Position numbers and translations under genes: made by a program
NCBI GenBank assembly: GCA_947179485.1
Contig: OX359247.1
Span: forward strand, 46,845,131-46,909,130
Length of the DNA: 64,000 nucleotides
Direction: 5' to 3'
Origin: Allacma fusca
Lineage: Eukaryota > Arthropoda > Collembola > Symphypleona > Sminthuridae
The notes under the pieces: generated by a model
The model's database searches: none
What the model was told of the DNA's origin: nothing
Seen by the model: only the letters and a program-made list of their open reading frames with translations
Shown here: positions 54,601 through 64,000 of the stretch, in pieces
Position numbering within the stretch: the first letter of the stretch is position 1
How the letters are laid out: each line of letters starts with the position of its first letter

Positions 54601-54934
54601 CAAAAAGTAATTATACATGTGTAAATGTGCATAGTTTCCCTAAATTGAATATTGGATTCAATATTTATTTTTGGTTTAATCTAAACGAAATCCAGTAACT
54701 TAAAAATGTCCAGTGAGGGAATCACATTCACTTTACAAAAAAAATTCCATGAACGATTATTTTATTTTGACATTGTATGTATGTTACCTTGTAAAGACAT
54801 CAAATTCAAAATTTGAAATATAATCATTGCATGTCAGGTCAATGGTTGACTTCAAAGCCATAGCTTCCAGTCCAGTACTAATAGGATGAATAGCGCTGAG
54901 AGTCTGTCGGAAATATTTCCAGGATACTGTAGTT
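35136..54934 (-). CDS. Cbl: E3 ubiquitin-protein ligase Cbl (5'-incomplete, 8 firm exons plus one candidate)
   Basis: On the minus strand, exons at 54934-54788, 54327-54196, 53751-53614, 52825-52606, 51847-51704, 40460-40123, 38342-38119 and 36613-35136 join into about 939 aa. Order of domains: the EF-hand part of the TKB domain (calcium-ligand pattern [12 protein letters not shown]), the SH2 part (YVFRLS with the phosphotyrosine-binding Arg; GQWAIGYVT), a linker helix [11 protein letters not shown] with two regulatory tyrosines, and a C3HC4 RING. An acidic patch, an SH3 ligand PPPLPPR, a Ser/Thr/Pro-rich tail and a C-terminal UBA follow. Cbl proteins bind phosphorylated receptor and Src-family kinases through TKB and ubiquitinate them through the RING with a UbcH7/UbcH5-type E2. 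The four-helix bundle of TKB is missing and is presumably encoded beyond 64000. Introns range from 0.44 kb to about 11 kb, or 7.5 plus 3.6 kb if the candidate exon is used. Confidence 0.97.
36057..36110 (-). repeat. Coding AGT/AGC-type repeat in the Cbl tail
   Basis: On the coding strand, mostly AGT triplets with interruptions encode a Ser/Gly/Asn run inside the last Cbl exon. Confidence 0.85.
36494..36518 (-). repeat. Coding (AGT)n repeat in the Cbl tail
   Basis: An AGT repeat encodes an uninterrupted serine run near the start of the last Cbl exon. Confidence 0.9.
36614..38118 (-). other. Cbl intron between linker exon and last exon
   Basis: 1.5 kb, donor G|GTAAGC and acceptor CTACAG. No internal exon seen; contains ATGTACATAC-type words. 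Confidence 0.85.
38119..38342 (-). CDS. Cbl: Cbl exon: Ser/Asn/Pro-rich linker
   Basis: The acceptor TATGCAG|A completes AGA (Arg) with the previous exon. The 224 nt encode [40 protein letters not shown] and onward to NSTALLDH, ending G|GTAAGC (phase 1). There is no domain. It is assigned to Cbl because both phases match its neighbours exactly. Confidence 0.88.
38343..40122 (-). other. Cbl intron after the SH3-ligand exon
   Basis: 1.8 kb, donor AG|GTAAAG and acceptor TATGCAG. Nothing else recognisable inside. Confidence 0.85.
40123..40460 (-). CDS. Cbl: Cbl exon: Ser/Pro-rich region with SH3 ligand
   Basis: The acceptor CTCCATTCAG|GGA (phase 0) opens 112 codons, [40 protein letters not shown] and so on, ending NSSNS plus AG|GTAAAG (phase 2). 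VPPPLPPRK at about 40242-40268 fits both a class II SH3 ligand (PxxPxR) and the PxxxPR consensus bound by CIN85/CD2AP-type adaptors in mammalian CBL. The remainder is low-complexity Ser/Thr. Confidence 0.92.
44095..44178 (-). CDS. Cbl: Candidate Cbl cassette exon (84 nt)
   Basis: The minus strand shows a pyrimidine-rich acceptor TCATCCCACAG|GAT and a good donor CGA|GTAAGA, separated by 84 nt open in phase 0. The peptide begins [20 protein letters not shown] and ends RSETPDSR. Flanking firm exons end and start in phase 0, so it can be included or skipped without shifting frame, and its Ser/Pro-rich end resembles the following exon ([14 protein letters not shown]). I do not recognise the peptide from other Cbl proteins. 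Confidence 0.4.
44250..44295. repeat. (CA)n microsatellite in Cbl intron
   Basis: 46 nt, imperfect, lying about 70 nt upstream (in transcript direction) of the candidate cassette exon. Confidence 0.9.
48328..48333 (-). promoter_or_regulatory. Candidate intronic poly(A) signal for a short Cbl transcript
   Basis: AATAAA on the minus strand about 3.3 kb after the alternative stop at 51662, near where the local composition changes back to the surrounding texture. It is a candidate end for a short-isoform 3' UTR and would need transcript evidence. Confidence 0.25.
51662..51847 (-). CDS. Cbl: Alternative unspliced end of the Cbl RING exon (candidate short isoform)
   Basis: If the weak donors are not used, the exon reads on from DLDEDDE through [13 protein letters not shown] to a TGA at 51664-51662. 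The product would keep TKB, linker and RING but lose the SH3 ligands, tyrosine tail and UBA. This matches the architecture of the known short Drosophila Cbl isoform. Use of this end is inferred from the open frame and the weak donors, not observed. Confidence 0.4.
   Translation of the reverse strand, partial: ESEGPQGCPFCRAEIKGTESIVVDPFDPRRQHKAGSTGNLVDLDEDDEVDEQHLPHSPVIS
51704..51847 (-). CDS. Cbl: Cbl exon: second RING half and acidic patch (long-isoform end)
   Basis: The acceptor ATTTTAG|GAG opens 48 codons beginning [20 protein letters not shown] and running through [10 protein letters not shown] to [12 protein letters not shown] supplies the last zinc-ligand pair of the RING. The donor is uncertain. 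GAG|GTAGAT at 51704 and CCT|GTGATT at 51674 both keep phase 0 into the next firm exon, and both are weak. Without splicing the frame continues to a stop at 51662. Confidence 0.85.
52606..52825 (-). CDS. Cbl: Cbl exon: linker helix and first RING half
   Basis: The acceptor TTTTTTACAG|C precedes [40 protein letters not shown], and [34 protein letters not shown], with donor CAG|GTGATT (phase 0). Both linker tyrosines (Y368 and Y371 in human CBL) are present. RING zinc ligands visible here are Cys-x2-Cys, Cys-x-His and Cys-x2-Cys. The Trp of TSWQ is the E2-contact residue. Confidence 0.97.
53614..53751 (-). CDS. Cbl: Cbl exon: SH2-like phosphotyrosine pocket
   Basis: 138 nt encode [20 protein letters not shown] then [20 protein letters not shown] and DGFREGF, with donor TT|GTAAGT. 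The Arg of FRLS is the phosphotyrosine-binding residue (R294 in human). The Gly of AIGY corresponds to G306, whose mutation is the classic loss-of-function site, and it is intact here. Confidence 0.97.
54196..54327 (-). CDS. Cbl: Cbl exon: EF-hand to SH2 junction of TKB
   Basis: 132 nt, with acceptor CTAATTTTAATTAG|A completing Arg. It encodes [20 protein letters not shown] then [20 protein letters not shown] and SKPG, and ends AG|GTGAGT. It corresponds to [21 protein letters not shown] of mammalian CBL. Both ends are phase 2, like its neighbours. Confidence 0.96.
54788..54934 (-). CDS. Cbl: Cbl exon: EF-hand part of the TKB domain
   Basis: The acceptor TATTACAG|A leads to 48 codons [20 protein letters not shown]...[23 protein letters not shown], ending AG|GTAACA (phase 2). 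[20 protein letters not shown] is nearly identical to vertebrate CBL. Asp, Thr, Asn, Tyr and Glu of the calcium-binding loop are all kept. The first base completes a codon begun in an exon not found in this window. Confidence 0.95.
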
Positions 54935-56598
54935 CTGTAATAGGACAAAGGATTATCACAAATTAATCTTCAATCTCCATGAATTTCCTTCCCATAATAA
55001 TAACACTCCCTCAAAAACTTTTCATGTCATGTTGCCTTGCACAAATTAGTTTGTATAAGCATGAATATCCCTATCCCTACACCCCTTCCAGTAATATACA
55101 TACTCTCTTACATGAAGAAGTCTTCCTTTAGGGATTTTGGGAAAATAGCATATCAACTAATTATTTCAGTTAATACCTCCAAGAGGATTAAATATAACCT
55201 ATTATGTACATTATTATATATCTTTTTCCTAAAAGGCATTTTCCCGAACACACAGTTCATCAACTATCAAACCTTGAAAATTTAATAGTCAAATAACCTA
55301 GGACCGGCCCAACTAGATTATGTCAAGATCAAGCAGAAATGGATATTATCCAGCCCTTGAATACATTTTCCTAAGGTCATCGGAGTGTTACATACAATAT
55401 TGTGCTCCTTCCAATCAACCACCAGGCATGGTTTTAAAGTAAGTACTATGTACCGAAGCGCCAAGGGCTATCGGAAGAATCACGAACTGAAGACAGTTAA
55501 AAGTATTAACCATTCATTTCCTACCATAAAAGCATAATGATGAGCACAAAAGGAGTGTTTCATGACCTCCACTTTAATAATCACAACCAACAAACGCCAA
55601 ATTGCAAATGGCAAAGCTATGTACATATTCATTTTTACTCCCATGGAGTATGTATTATGTATGTATGCTTTCATGCGTGCGTCGTGTCCACCTAGAGACT
55701 AGAGACAGACAGATGCAATGCGTCCATGTACATGTGTACAAGTAATTATATGCATAAATACACGGATATGCACTCCACAGACACACACATACTCACAGGG
55801 GAGATACAAATTCAGACGGCTTGTAGTTTAAACATTACATTGGGGCATAATCATCCGTCTTGATTCGACACGTTCAATGCCCAACTTGTTGTTACAGACC
55901 AACGGACCAACCAAACACCACGTAATAAGTAATCTACTGACAACTGACAAAAAAATACGAAAACCATAAATTTTATGTTGCATTGTGACTGGGAGGAAAT
56001 ACATAATCCACGAACAACTTGTCTCATCCAGAGTTACATAATACCACATATATACTCAAACTCAAAAGACATAAAAAGTCTCAAAGTTCTTTTAATTTCA
56101 CTACATTCCTTTATTTCAATTTACGTGCATATATGGATATTGTTACCTAACAATCTAGCTCCTTATGGAAAAATAGACGTCTTTCGACCAAAGGAAAAAA
56201 GTCGAACCAAGTTAGGGTTTTGTGAGCCTGAGCTGTGTCCTTTCAATATTACAACATTATACTATAGATATATGTACGCCTCACAATCAGCAGTTAAATC
56301 CAGATTTACATGGTTTCTCTTTGTTCCCTTTTTATCGTCTGGCATAATTTGGACTTTCTGAGAGATTTTGCAACATTTTTGGTAAATCCTCGTCCCACAT
56401 GCACAGTCATTAAACGGCGTCGTATTCTTCACGGGTTCTAAAAGTCAGAGAGGTGGGGGTGGAGATGCACGCGAAGTGTAGATTTCAATAAAAAGTGGCT
56501 CTATTTATTCCTTTTCCCATAAATTATTTCTCCCTTTCAAAAGCGGGATAACCTATGGAATTCACAGCCACTTCCCGATCGGGACTATTAGAGGAAAA

Positions 56599-56620
56599 AT
56601 AATAATTATTATTATTATTG
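56599..56620. repeat. (ATT)n microsatellite
   Basis: Short AAT/ATT trinucleotide repeat. Confidence 0.8.
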
Positions 56621-58060
56621 TTAGTGAATTCTATAAAATCGACGTCAACATTTTTCATGAGAACAAGTGAAGTAGGTCACTGAAATCAATAAGTGTGTTT
56701 GTGTATGCAATATTATTTTTTATACTATTCCCGGATTCAATCTTACAGATAATTAATTATAAACAAAATTATATTTACATAACTAGACTTTTCCAGTCTG
56801 AACCAATAATTAACTCTGTTCTCAATGAACAATTGTCTTGGGTGGTAATGGAGGGTGAGAAATTCGTTTCAAAGTAACTCTCAGTGATATACGGTAGCAA
56901 TTTAGCACACACTTTTATGAATGCCATCACCATGGATAAGCAAAAGAATTCATGGAATTCCCCTTGAGTGTAGAGTACATCAGAGCTACATACAGAGATA
57001 TAAACATACAAAATATGCATCCTTAACCAATCCATACAAATATAATCCTCCCCATAATTTTTAAAACAGGTAAATCTAGCTATGAAAATAATAATTGTTA
57101 AACAAAGGCAGAGACGATGTCATTTGGAAGAACTGTGACGTCCATACTACCTCTGAAAAAAACTATGACTGATTATGAAGTCTGATTCATCCAACACTCC
57201 ATATCTAGTAAAGAGTAGGTCTTATCCGATCTAGTCTAAAATTACTTGACTCATGTCACATCAGCCCGTAAGTTGGGATTAGTTCCATATGTGTGGAACA
57301 AAAACAAAATGATTGCAAAAGATACACGTACATACATAAGTACATACATACATCGTTCATATACTCGGAAATCACTCTCATAGATATGAAGCGGGTTCCA
57401 CTTACACACGCACTTGAGTTGAGATAATATTACCGCTCTATTGTAATTTCTAATTTCATGCTTTTGTTATCTTTTCTGTCAAATTGCACTCATGCACACA
57501 ACTTTTAAAGAAAGCCATGAAACTTTACAATTGAAAAGCATGAATGATGAATTTTCCTCTTCTTTTTCTGGTGCATTACTCCCATGGTTGGAGAGCACAC
57601 AGGGATGTGTATGTAATATCAATGAAATTAATAAATGTAAACCGTACAGTACGAAACACCACCGAGATAATTTCCCCCCCCCCCAAAAAAAAAAACAGCA
57701 CAAACAAAATATCCAAAAGTGTAGTATTTGTAGATCAGGATTTCAAGATAGCAATGATGCCAAAATCTAACCTGCCATCACTCTTCCTTTCATTTTCATT
57801 GAATTTCCTTTGAGTTTTCCCCCTCATAACGATTTACACTTTACACATTCAAAGTGGAAAGGTGGCCGTGTCTCTAATAACTCTAGCTACATAATATTTA
57901 TATAGGCGTATGAAGATACAAGTCGAGTTGAGCGAGATAATAAAAACACGAGCCCCAATAGTTTTGTTCACGTAATGATGATTCTCACAATCAGAAGAAA
58001 TTTTCGAAGCAATAAATTGGATGCTACAATCCTACACTTACTATGTACATCTGTAGAGAA

Positions 58061-58063
<3 letters not shown>

Positions 58064-58120
<57 letters not shown>
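58064..58120. repeat. (AG)n microsatellite
   Basis: 57 nt, essentially perfect AG repeat; the longest uninterrupted tract in the window. Confidence 0.95.
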
Positions 58121-58123
<3 letters not shown>

Positions 58124-58451
58124 CTATTATACAGCTTGCTGATTTCAGTTTTTCCCTTGTTTCTGGTTTTGGTCTTAAAAGTAGATAGGCATTTTAAATA
58201 CATACACACACAATCTACTATTCTTCAGAACTGAAACTGAAAATAATACAAGATTAAATTCCCAACTGATTTTACGTCCGACATGGAAGGAAACACATTG
58301 ACTGTGAAAAAGCTACCATTAACTACCGAATTCTGTATGAATTGAATTGAACGTATCCAAGGAAAGTGTACTTATATCTAACATATATACATTTTCTACC
58401 GAAGTTACGACAACAACATCCATTTCCACGGTGAGCGAATTTCTTTGAAAA

Positions 58452-58478
58452 TGTGTGTATGTGTGTGTGTGTGTGTAT
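58452..58478. repeat. (GT)n microsatellite
   Basis: GT repeat with a TAT interruption. Confidence 0.9.
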
Positions 58479-61400
58479 ATGCACGTACAACCCTGGAATA
58501 ATAAAAACGGAGAAAAATGTTAAAAGGAACAAAACAACAATCGACTTTCCATTTTCTATACCTCTCATCCATGAATATATAAAATCATACAGGCATGAAG
58601 TGGTACTTTTACACCTAATTACTTACTAGACATGAGGCATGTATGTAATGTAATGTACAATGTAAGAAAGGGATTGTAAAATCCTATTTCCGAGCTCAAA
58701 ATTTCCCATTGTGACTCTCAATCTCATCAATGTAATTTCACGTTCAAAATGTGAATTGATATTATTACGACAATTGTCAGCCCCATAAAGTTGACTCTTA
58801 TGAAGTCAGATATAATTACACCTCCCTGGGATGGTATACCAATTGTTCCTCAAAACTGATTACATAGTCAATACATATGGGCAGACCGTCGTCCCAACGT
58901 AACAATTCCCTTTCAAACAACACTTGATTGTATAGGCTTTACATCAAACATAGAATAAGATCCCAAATTAACAATAAAATACCTTATATATATATCTACT
59001 ACTTATATATTACTTAAACATCTTCCAACCACTAGCTCTGCTCTGCTCTGACAGGATAGGATGGATATGTACATTACATTGTACATATCAAAATAGCCCC
59101 ATAATAATAAATGGCCCCAACACAATGTAACACGATGGAAAGCTGTGAAAAACTTGTTTAAATGGTACACACTAAATCAACCGTTACTAAATGTAACGTC
59201 ACGGGGATGGCTTTTTAAATACTCTCGAGCTGATCAGACCCACCATTTATGTATAGACTTTTGTCATCAATAAAAACTATAAAAATTACTGGTTTCAAAA
59301 TCTCATCTTACACTAGTTAATAGCGTCAGCGCTACTACCAATTTTCCTACAGAGACATTCTACCCGCAATTATACTTGATTACATACAGATACATGGAGA
59401 GTATAGATATAGATACTCAACCAGACACAAATTAATTGCAAGACAAGGCGAGACGAGCTAGTACATTCCTGTCATCATAGCTCACAGAATCATTATTTTC
59501 ATGCTGGATTGTCCTCTACATATTCCCTTACTACTTACATTTGTGCACAATTAATTATGTATACGCATGTAATACGTACTAAAATATTTACTACCATATT
59601 CCAATACTACGTCATTAGTATTACAGCAATACTTGATATGTATTTCTGGGCAAGTACAAATTCACGCTAGTCAATTCCGCTCCGACCCCATCCCTAATAA
59701 ATTCAGAGAAGAAGTAAGTAACCAACCCAACCCGTGAAAATTTTGCATAGATACTGTAGAGATGATATAATAAAAACTACAAATAAGTAAATATAGACAA
59801 GGGAAAAATCAAACAAAGGAAACCAGTCAGGAAATAATATAAGTAATGCCGTCTGTTGATATTTCCAACCGACAGAAAATAAAATCCTACAGTACCACAC
59901 ATGACTGACTCTCATTGTCAGAGGGATTCTATTATTTACTCTTGACTCCAGTTATGATAGAACTTATATATATTTCCCTACCCCGCTCCTCCCGTACCTT
60001 TATTATACAATCAAAAGTTTTTGAATGTATTCAAAATATTCCAAAAACTAACATCCTATGTATAGATACGCGTGTATTGTGATCACAAGATCCATACACA
60101 AGTGGAGATAGTGTCAAAGAGCGGAATTCTACCACTTCCACATTATCTACATCCGGATCATATTGAGACTCACAATCAGTTCAATATTATTATATTCCTG
60201 TTCCAAATACTGTAAAACCGGGGCCGTACATGTATGCATTTGTATGTAGATCTACGCCAAGAGGATACTAATTAACCCATGATTTACAATACATGACACA
60301 ACTGAAGTGGCCAAAAGCCATTTAAACCGGAGACGCATTTGAGTCCAAATGTTCGAATTCGAAATGACGTCCATAAAAACAAGCATATCCACGTATGTAT
60401 GTATGTAAATAGATAGATAGCTAATAGATGAGATGCATACACCCAAAATATAAGTCAACAGGAAAAATCTCATAAAACTTAATGTATGAATAATTAATTG
60501 AAACTCGGGATCGTGGTGATTCCAATCTCGTCTGAAGCCGTCTCTCACAGATTGACTTCTTCCGAAAGTATTTTTAAATACATAAACTTGCAAAAAATTT
60601 CCAATGAATATACTTAAACGTTCATTTCCGCATGAGAGAGCAGAAACCGTTGAGGACGATCGAGGATCTTGGCATCTCATTTAAAACATGTCCGTCACGA
60701 CCTCATCCTTATCAATACGAATAGTTTTTTACCCTGATAGTATCATCGTTTTTAAAAAAAAATAAGTAAAAACTGCCATCGCACGAACTCAAATCACGAG
60801 AGGGAATCTTTATGCCAAAATATGTTCCGGCAAAAAAAAAACCCTTAAAAAGAAACATCTATAGATATATGCCCACAATATATCTACTGTTCAAGTGGCA
60901 ACAAATTCTACGTACCTACAAAATACTATACTTACTTATGTTTATATACATAATTACATATGTATATCTATAGATATACGGGTAGATTTGAGAGTTGAAT
61001 GAAAGTGAAGTAATATCGAAATCTCTCCTCACTTAATGATTTGTCGATGATAAGAAGTCCATTGTCTACACCTCTCCTTCGTATATCTACTGTATATATA
61101 TATATATAGATACACGTTAAGTAAAAGTGACCTTTGAAGTTTTTACTTGAACATGTAACAACGTGATTTCACATATGTAATATGTATAGTAAATATATGT
61201 AAGTATAGATAGATATGCAACAAATTGCAACGGTTCAAATCCCTCGTACACATCCCATTCCATCAATTTAAGGAAAGTTGAAGGAGAGAACTTGAGCATT
61301 GATTGAGGGTCCATGACTCTGTTTTAATTGATATAACAGTGTTCTGATTTTGAGCGCCCATTAAATAACAGTGCTCATCCCATCAGCTGTAAAGACGATA

Positions 61401-61591
61401 GACTATACCAGAGATTTTTTTTCCTTATTTAAAACACGAAAATATATTTCCCCCCTTTCATCTTCTCCAACACTTTTTCGTACCGACACAAAGGAACTTT
61501 CAAGTTTTGTTAATCACATCAAGGTAGTATATTGTACATACATTTATATGTACTATGAAGATAGCTGTATAAATAAGTTAGACTTCCATGT

Positions 61592-61623
61592 ATTAGTAGT
61601 AGTAATAGTAGTAGTAGTAGTAT
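61592..61623. repeat. (GTA)n trinucleotide repeat
   Basis: About ten TAG/GTA units with one interruption. Same triplet family as the coding AGT repeats of Cbl, but non-coding here. Confidence 0.85.
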
Positions 61624-61875
61624 TACTTGCCTCGTATATTGTTTCCTGTATAATTACCTCCAACCATATCTTACGGAGTTGAGTGGAAGGAGTTTCTGAG
61701 CCATTCCCTTCCGAGAGCTTCAAGAAGTATAAGCGGGTTTCTATGCTCTCAAATATGAAAACTTAATGGGACTTCTTTCATGATGAAGTTTAAGGCTAAC
61801 GTTCCCAGTTGCCACCTACTACTACTACAGGAACTTGGTCTACGACTACATACTACATATCAAACCTTTAACTTG

Positions 61876-61910
61876 AGATAGATAGATAGATATATATATC
61901 TATATCTATG
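61876..61910. repeat. GATA repeat leading into its own complement
   Basis: GATAGATAGATAGATA is followed by TATATATCTATATCTATG, so the tract can fold back on itself and offers GATA sites on both strands. Confidence 0.75.
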
Positions 61911-62236
61911 TGAATAATTATACGTATGCGCGTAGAATCTCAAAGTCTAAACCCTGCTTCGGCATGCAAAATAAATCATCATCACTAATAAACATAAAAG
62001 TTACTTTGCCATTTACGCTCCTCGCAAAAGCGACCCATCGTCGAGTCAAAATACAATTCATACAAAGGCCGACCTTTCTGTTCCACCTATCCTGCTCATC
62101 CCACTCTGGCAATCAAACGTATACTAAATCCACTCTAACATTTCAGAGAGCTGCACGAATATAAATTATTTGATAGTTCCAACTAGAGAGATGAGAATAA
62201 AGCACATGGTTCGTTTCCTGCTCCCTCGAAAACTCC

Positions 62237-62281
62237 GCACACAGACACACACACATACACACTACGACTACACACACACAC
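62237..62281. repeat. Interrupted (CA)n microsatellite
   Basis: CA repeat broken by GACA, ATACA and CTACGACTA interruptions. Confidence 0.85.
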
Positions 62282-63828
62282 GTACTTTTATAGAACCTGT
62301 AACAAGTTGAACAGCCGCCTACTACGAATGCGTTAAAATTAAAATCCCAGGGTATCACATTTATTATATGACATATATGTACATACACACTACATACTAT
62401 AAAATCATAAAAATGGCAAAGTAAAGTTTCCTCCTATAAAGCCCTACGCGTACAAAATTATAGCCAGTAGTATAATACTACTACTGTCTTACAAACAAGT
62501 ACCATTGACCTATATTTTATATTCGTAAGTATAAATCAAACAGCCTTATACTAAAAAGTATCAATGAATGAACAGTACCGACATTCATCCTAGTTTGGAT
62601 CCACAATGTATGGAAGTAGCTAGGATGATGCAAAATTTACTTCGTGTTCTTCTCGTACTGTATGTATGTATGTATGTATATGTACAGTATTGCGCTCGTA
62701 TAATAAATAAACAGTTTCACAGCTCAAATGAGCAGGATCATAGGATGATCCAATTTCCCACTCTGGAAAAAATCAATTATTTCACTTTGATCTCATTAAT
62801 ACGACATGGCATCCCGTCCTTCAATTAACTTGAGGTATTACAATATATAAGTACGTATACTGTAGATATGGGTTGGGTAGGTATGGCTTATATAATTACG
62901 CCGTCGTCCCAATGGAAGAATATTTTAGATCCATATAATACACTATGGAGTACGGGGCTCCATTTCATATACATATTTAGTTACCCAAGCTGCCCAAGCA
63001 TGCTTCCCTAAAGCCAAGTCATTACTGTCGTGAAAATTCTTTATTCTGATCATTCTACAGTAAAGCATTAGCTTATTAGCTTCATAAGTCTCACTCACTC
63101 AAGCACCCGATTACTAACGGATCTTCGAACTCGAAGGCTGACTGAGCACACATTTGCTTACATATAGATATCTATACATAACGTACATTAGTACGCACAG
63201 TACACATAGATACATAGTGCATAATATCTATGGATATATATTGAGTAGACTTTTCTACTTATTATTATATGAAAGTGTATACACTTGTCCTGCAGCATTT
63301 CTCAGGACGAAGTCACAATCAGCTGAGACTTATTACTCCTGACTCCGTAGTGTACACAGTACACTGCTGTATCACTATATGTATGTATCCATATCCATAT
63401 ACCGCATAATAACGAAAATAAAATCTCCATCCTCCAAAAGAGGTTAAAGACTGTGGAAAAATGACTTTCATTCCATACACTTGACAAAATATCGACTCAT
63501 AAGTTTTTATTCAGGAAATGGATTCAAACGCAGAAAACCCTTGAACTGAACCTCAGGCCGGAATCAAGTACTTTTTTAAAGCGTCTGTGTAAGTTGAGTA
63601 TAGGCACAAAAACTACAAAATTAATAGCATAAAAGTTAGCTCTCAAGTATGGTGGTTCATTTTTCCGAGCATTTACCTCATCATCATCAAAAGTAACAAC
63701 TATTTACAGGAACAACGTCATGATCCCAATCGTGGAACTGCTTTTAAGTAATGATGCTCCTTGCGCTCTTTAATTAGATTATCCTTCTTCACTCATCCTC
63801 AACACATTTATAGTATATTATAAAAGTA

Positions 63829-63849
63829 GCAGAAGAAGAAGAAGAAGGA
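63829..63849. repeat. (GAA)n trinucleotide repeat
   Basis: AGAAGAAGAAGAAGAAG followed by GAG units. Confidence 0.85.
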
Positions 63850-64000
63850 GAGGAAGCTCTCGCACGCTCAGGCCCACTTACATGAAATTACATAAAAAGT
63901 CGTAAAATTCATATAATTTGATCCAAAGACCCCCTCGTCCAATCCAAAGGAAAGCATCGCCAGGGAAAACTCAAACCATAATACACAGCCAAAAAATAGG

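Larger units (their letters stand above)
51848..54787 (-). other. Introns between the TKB and RING exons of Cbl
   Basis: Four introns (54328-54787, 53752-54195, 52826-53613, 51848-52605) of 0.44-0.79 kb separate the conserved-domain exons. All have GT..AG ends. They contain no recognised exon or RNA gene. Confidence 0.85.
54935..64000. other. Probable 5' intron of Cbl; no recognised gene
   Basis: About 9 kb upstream of the first recognised Cbl exon. I looked on the minus strand for codons of the conserved four-helix bundle (HYRRNLTKLS, HMLAEL, GDQFRITKADA) and did not find them. The stretch carries (AG)n, (GT)n, (CA)n, (ATT)n, (GTA)n and GATA tracts. Open frames are short and unrecognised. 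Confidence 0.55.

Noticed and set aside
58024-58234. Frames rich in alternating Ser-Leu or Arg-Glu around 58.1 kb
   Set aside because: They are translations of the (AG)n tract at 58064-58120.
60252-60680. 142-codon minus-strand frame as a possible Cbl 5' exon
   Set aside because: No resemblance to the four-helix bundle, and it is not bounded by splice sites in a phase compatible with the exon at 54934.
61231-61242. tRNA-like B box (GGTTCAAATCC)
   Set aside because: The flanking bases cannot form a T stem, and there is no A box or anticodon stem upstream.

Overview
This is a eukaryotic window. It is AT-rich, with split genes using GT..AG introns, long non-coding stretches, many di- and trinucleotide microsatellites, and recurrent short words built from ACATATGTAC/ATACATAC. 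The two recognisable genes encode metazoan proteins. Intron sizes, repeats and texture suggest an arthropod, perhaps a parasitic copepod (sea-louse-like), but no sequence feature here fixes the species. I see no bacterial-type genes, tRNA, rRNA, CRISPR array or intact transposon.

Layout. (1) 1-8.5 kb: no recognisable gene. (2) 8512-11226, plus strand: a compact, apparently complete seven-exon gene for a fatty-acid amide hydrolase of the FAAH-1 type (583 aa). It has an N-terminal membrane segment and an intact Lys-Ser-Ser amidase triad. (3) 11.2-35.1 kb: about 24 kb with no recognised gene, holding microsatellites and one unexplained 299-codon open frame at 28.7-29.6 kb. (4) 54934 down to 35136, minus strand: most of a Cbl-family E3 ubiquitin ligase. 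In transcript order its exons encode the EF-hand part of the TKB domain, the SH2 part, the linker helix with two tyrosines, the RING finger, an acidic patch, a proline-rich SH3 ligand, a long Ser/Thr/Pro-rich tail with tyrosine motifs, and a C-terminal UBA domain. Every exon junction between 54934 and 51847, and between 40460 and the stop codon, keeps reading frame and codon phase; the donor at the end of the RING exon is less certain. The N-terminal four-helix bundle is not found and probably lies beyond 64000. (5) 55-64 kb: no recognised exon, probably the large 5' intron of Cbl.

Within Cbl, two observations deserve follow-up. First, the second RING exon reads past its weak donor to an in-frame stop at 51662. 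This would give a RING-containing short isoform without proline-rich tail or UBA, comparable in architecture to the short Drosophila Cbl. About 3.3 kb of G-poor (plus strand) sequence ending near an AATAAA follows it. Second, an 84-nt phase 0-0 candidate cassette exon lies at 44095-44178 inside the largest intron. The long last exon also carries serine runs encoded by AGT microsatellites, so tail length may vary between individuals.

The two genes have no evident joint function. FAAH degrades fatty-acid amide lipids at membranes. Cbl ubiquitinates activated tyrosine kinases. They are simply neighbours transcribed towards each other.
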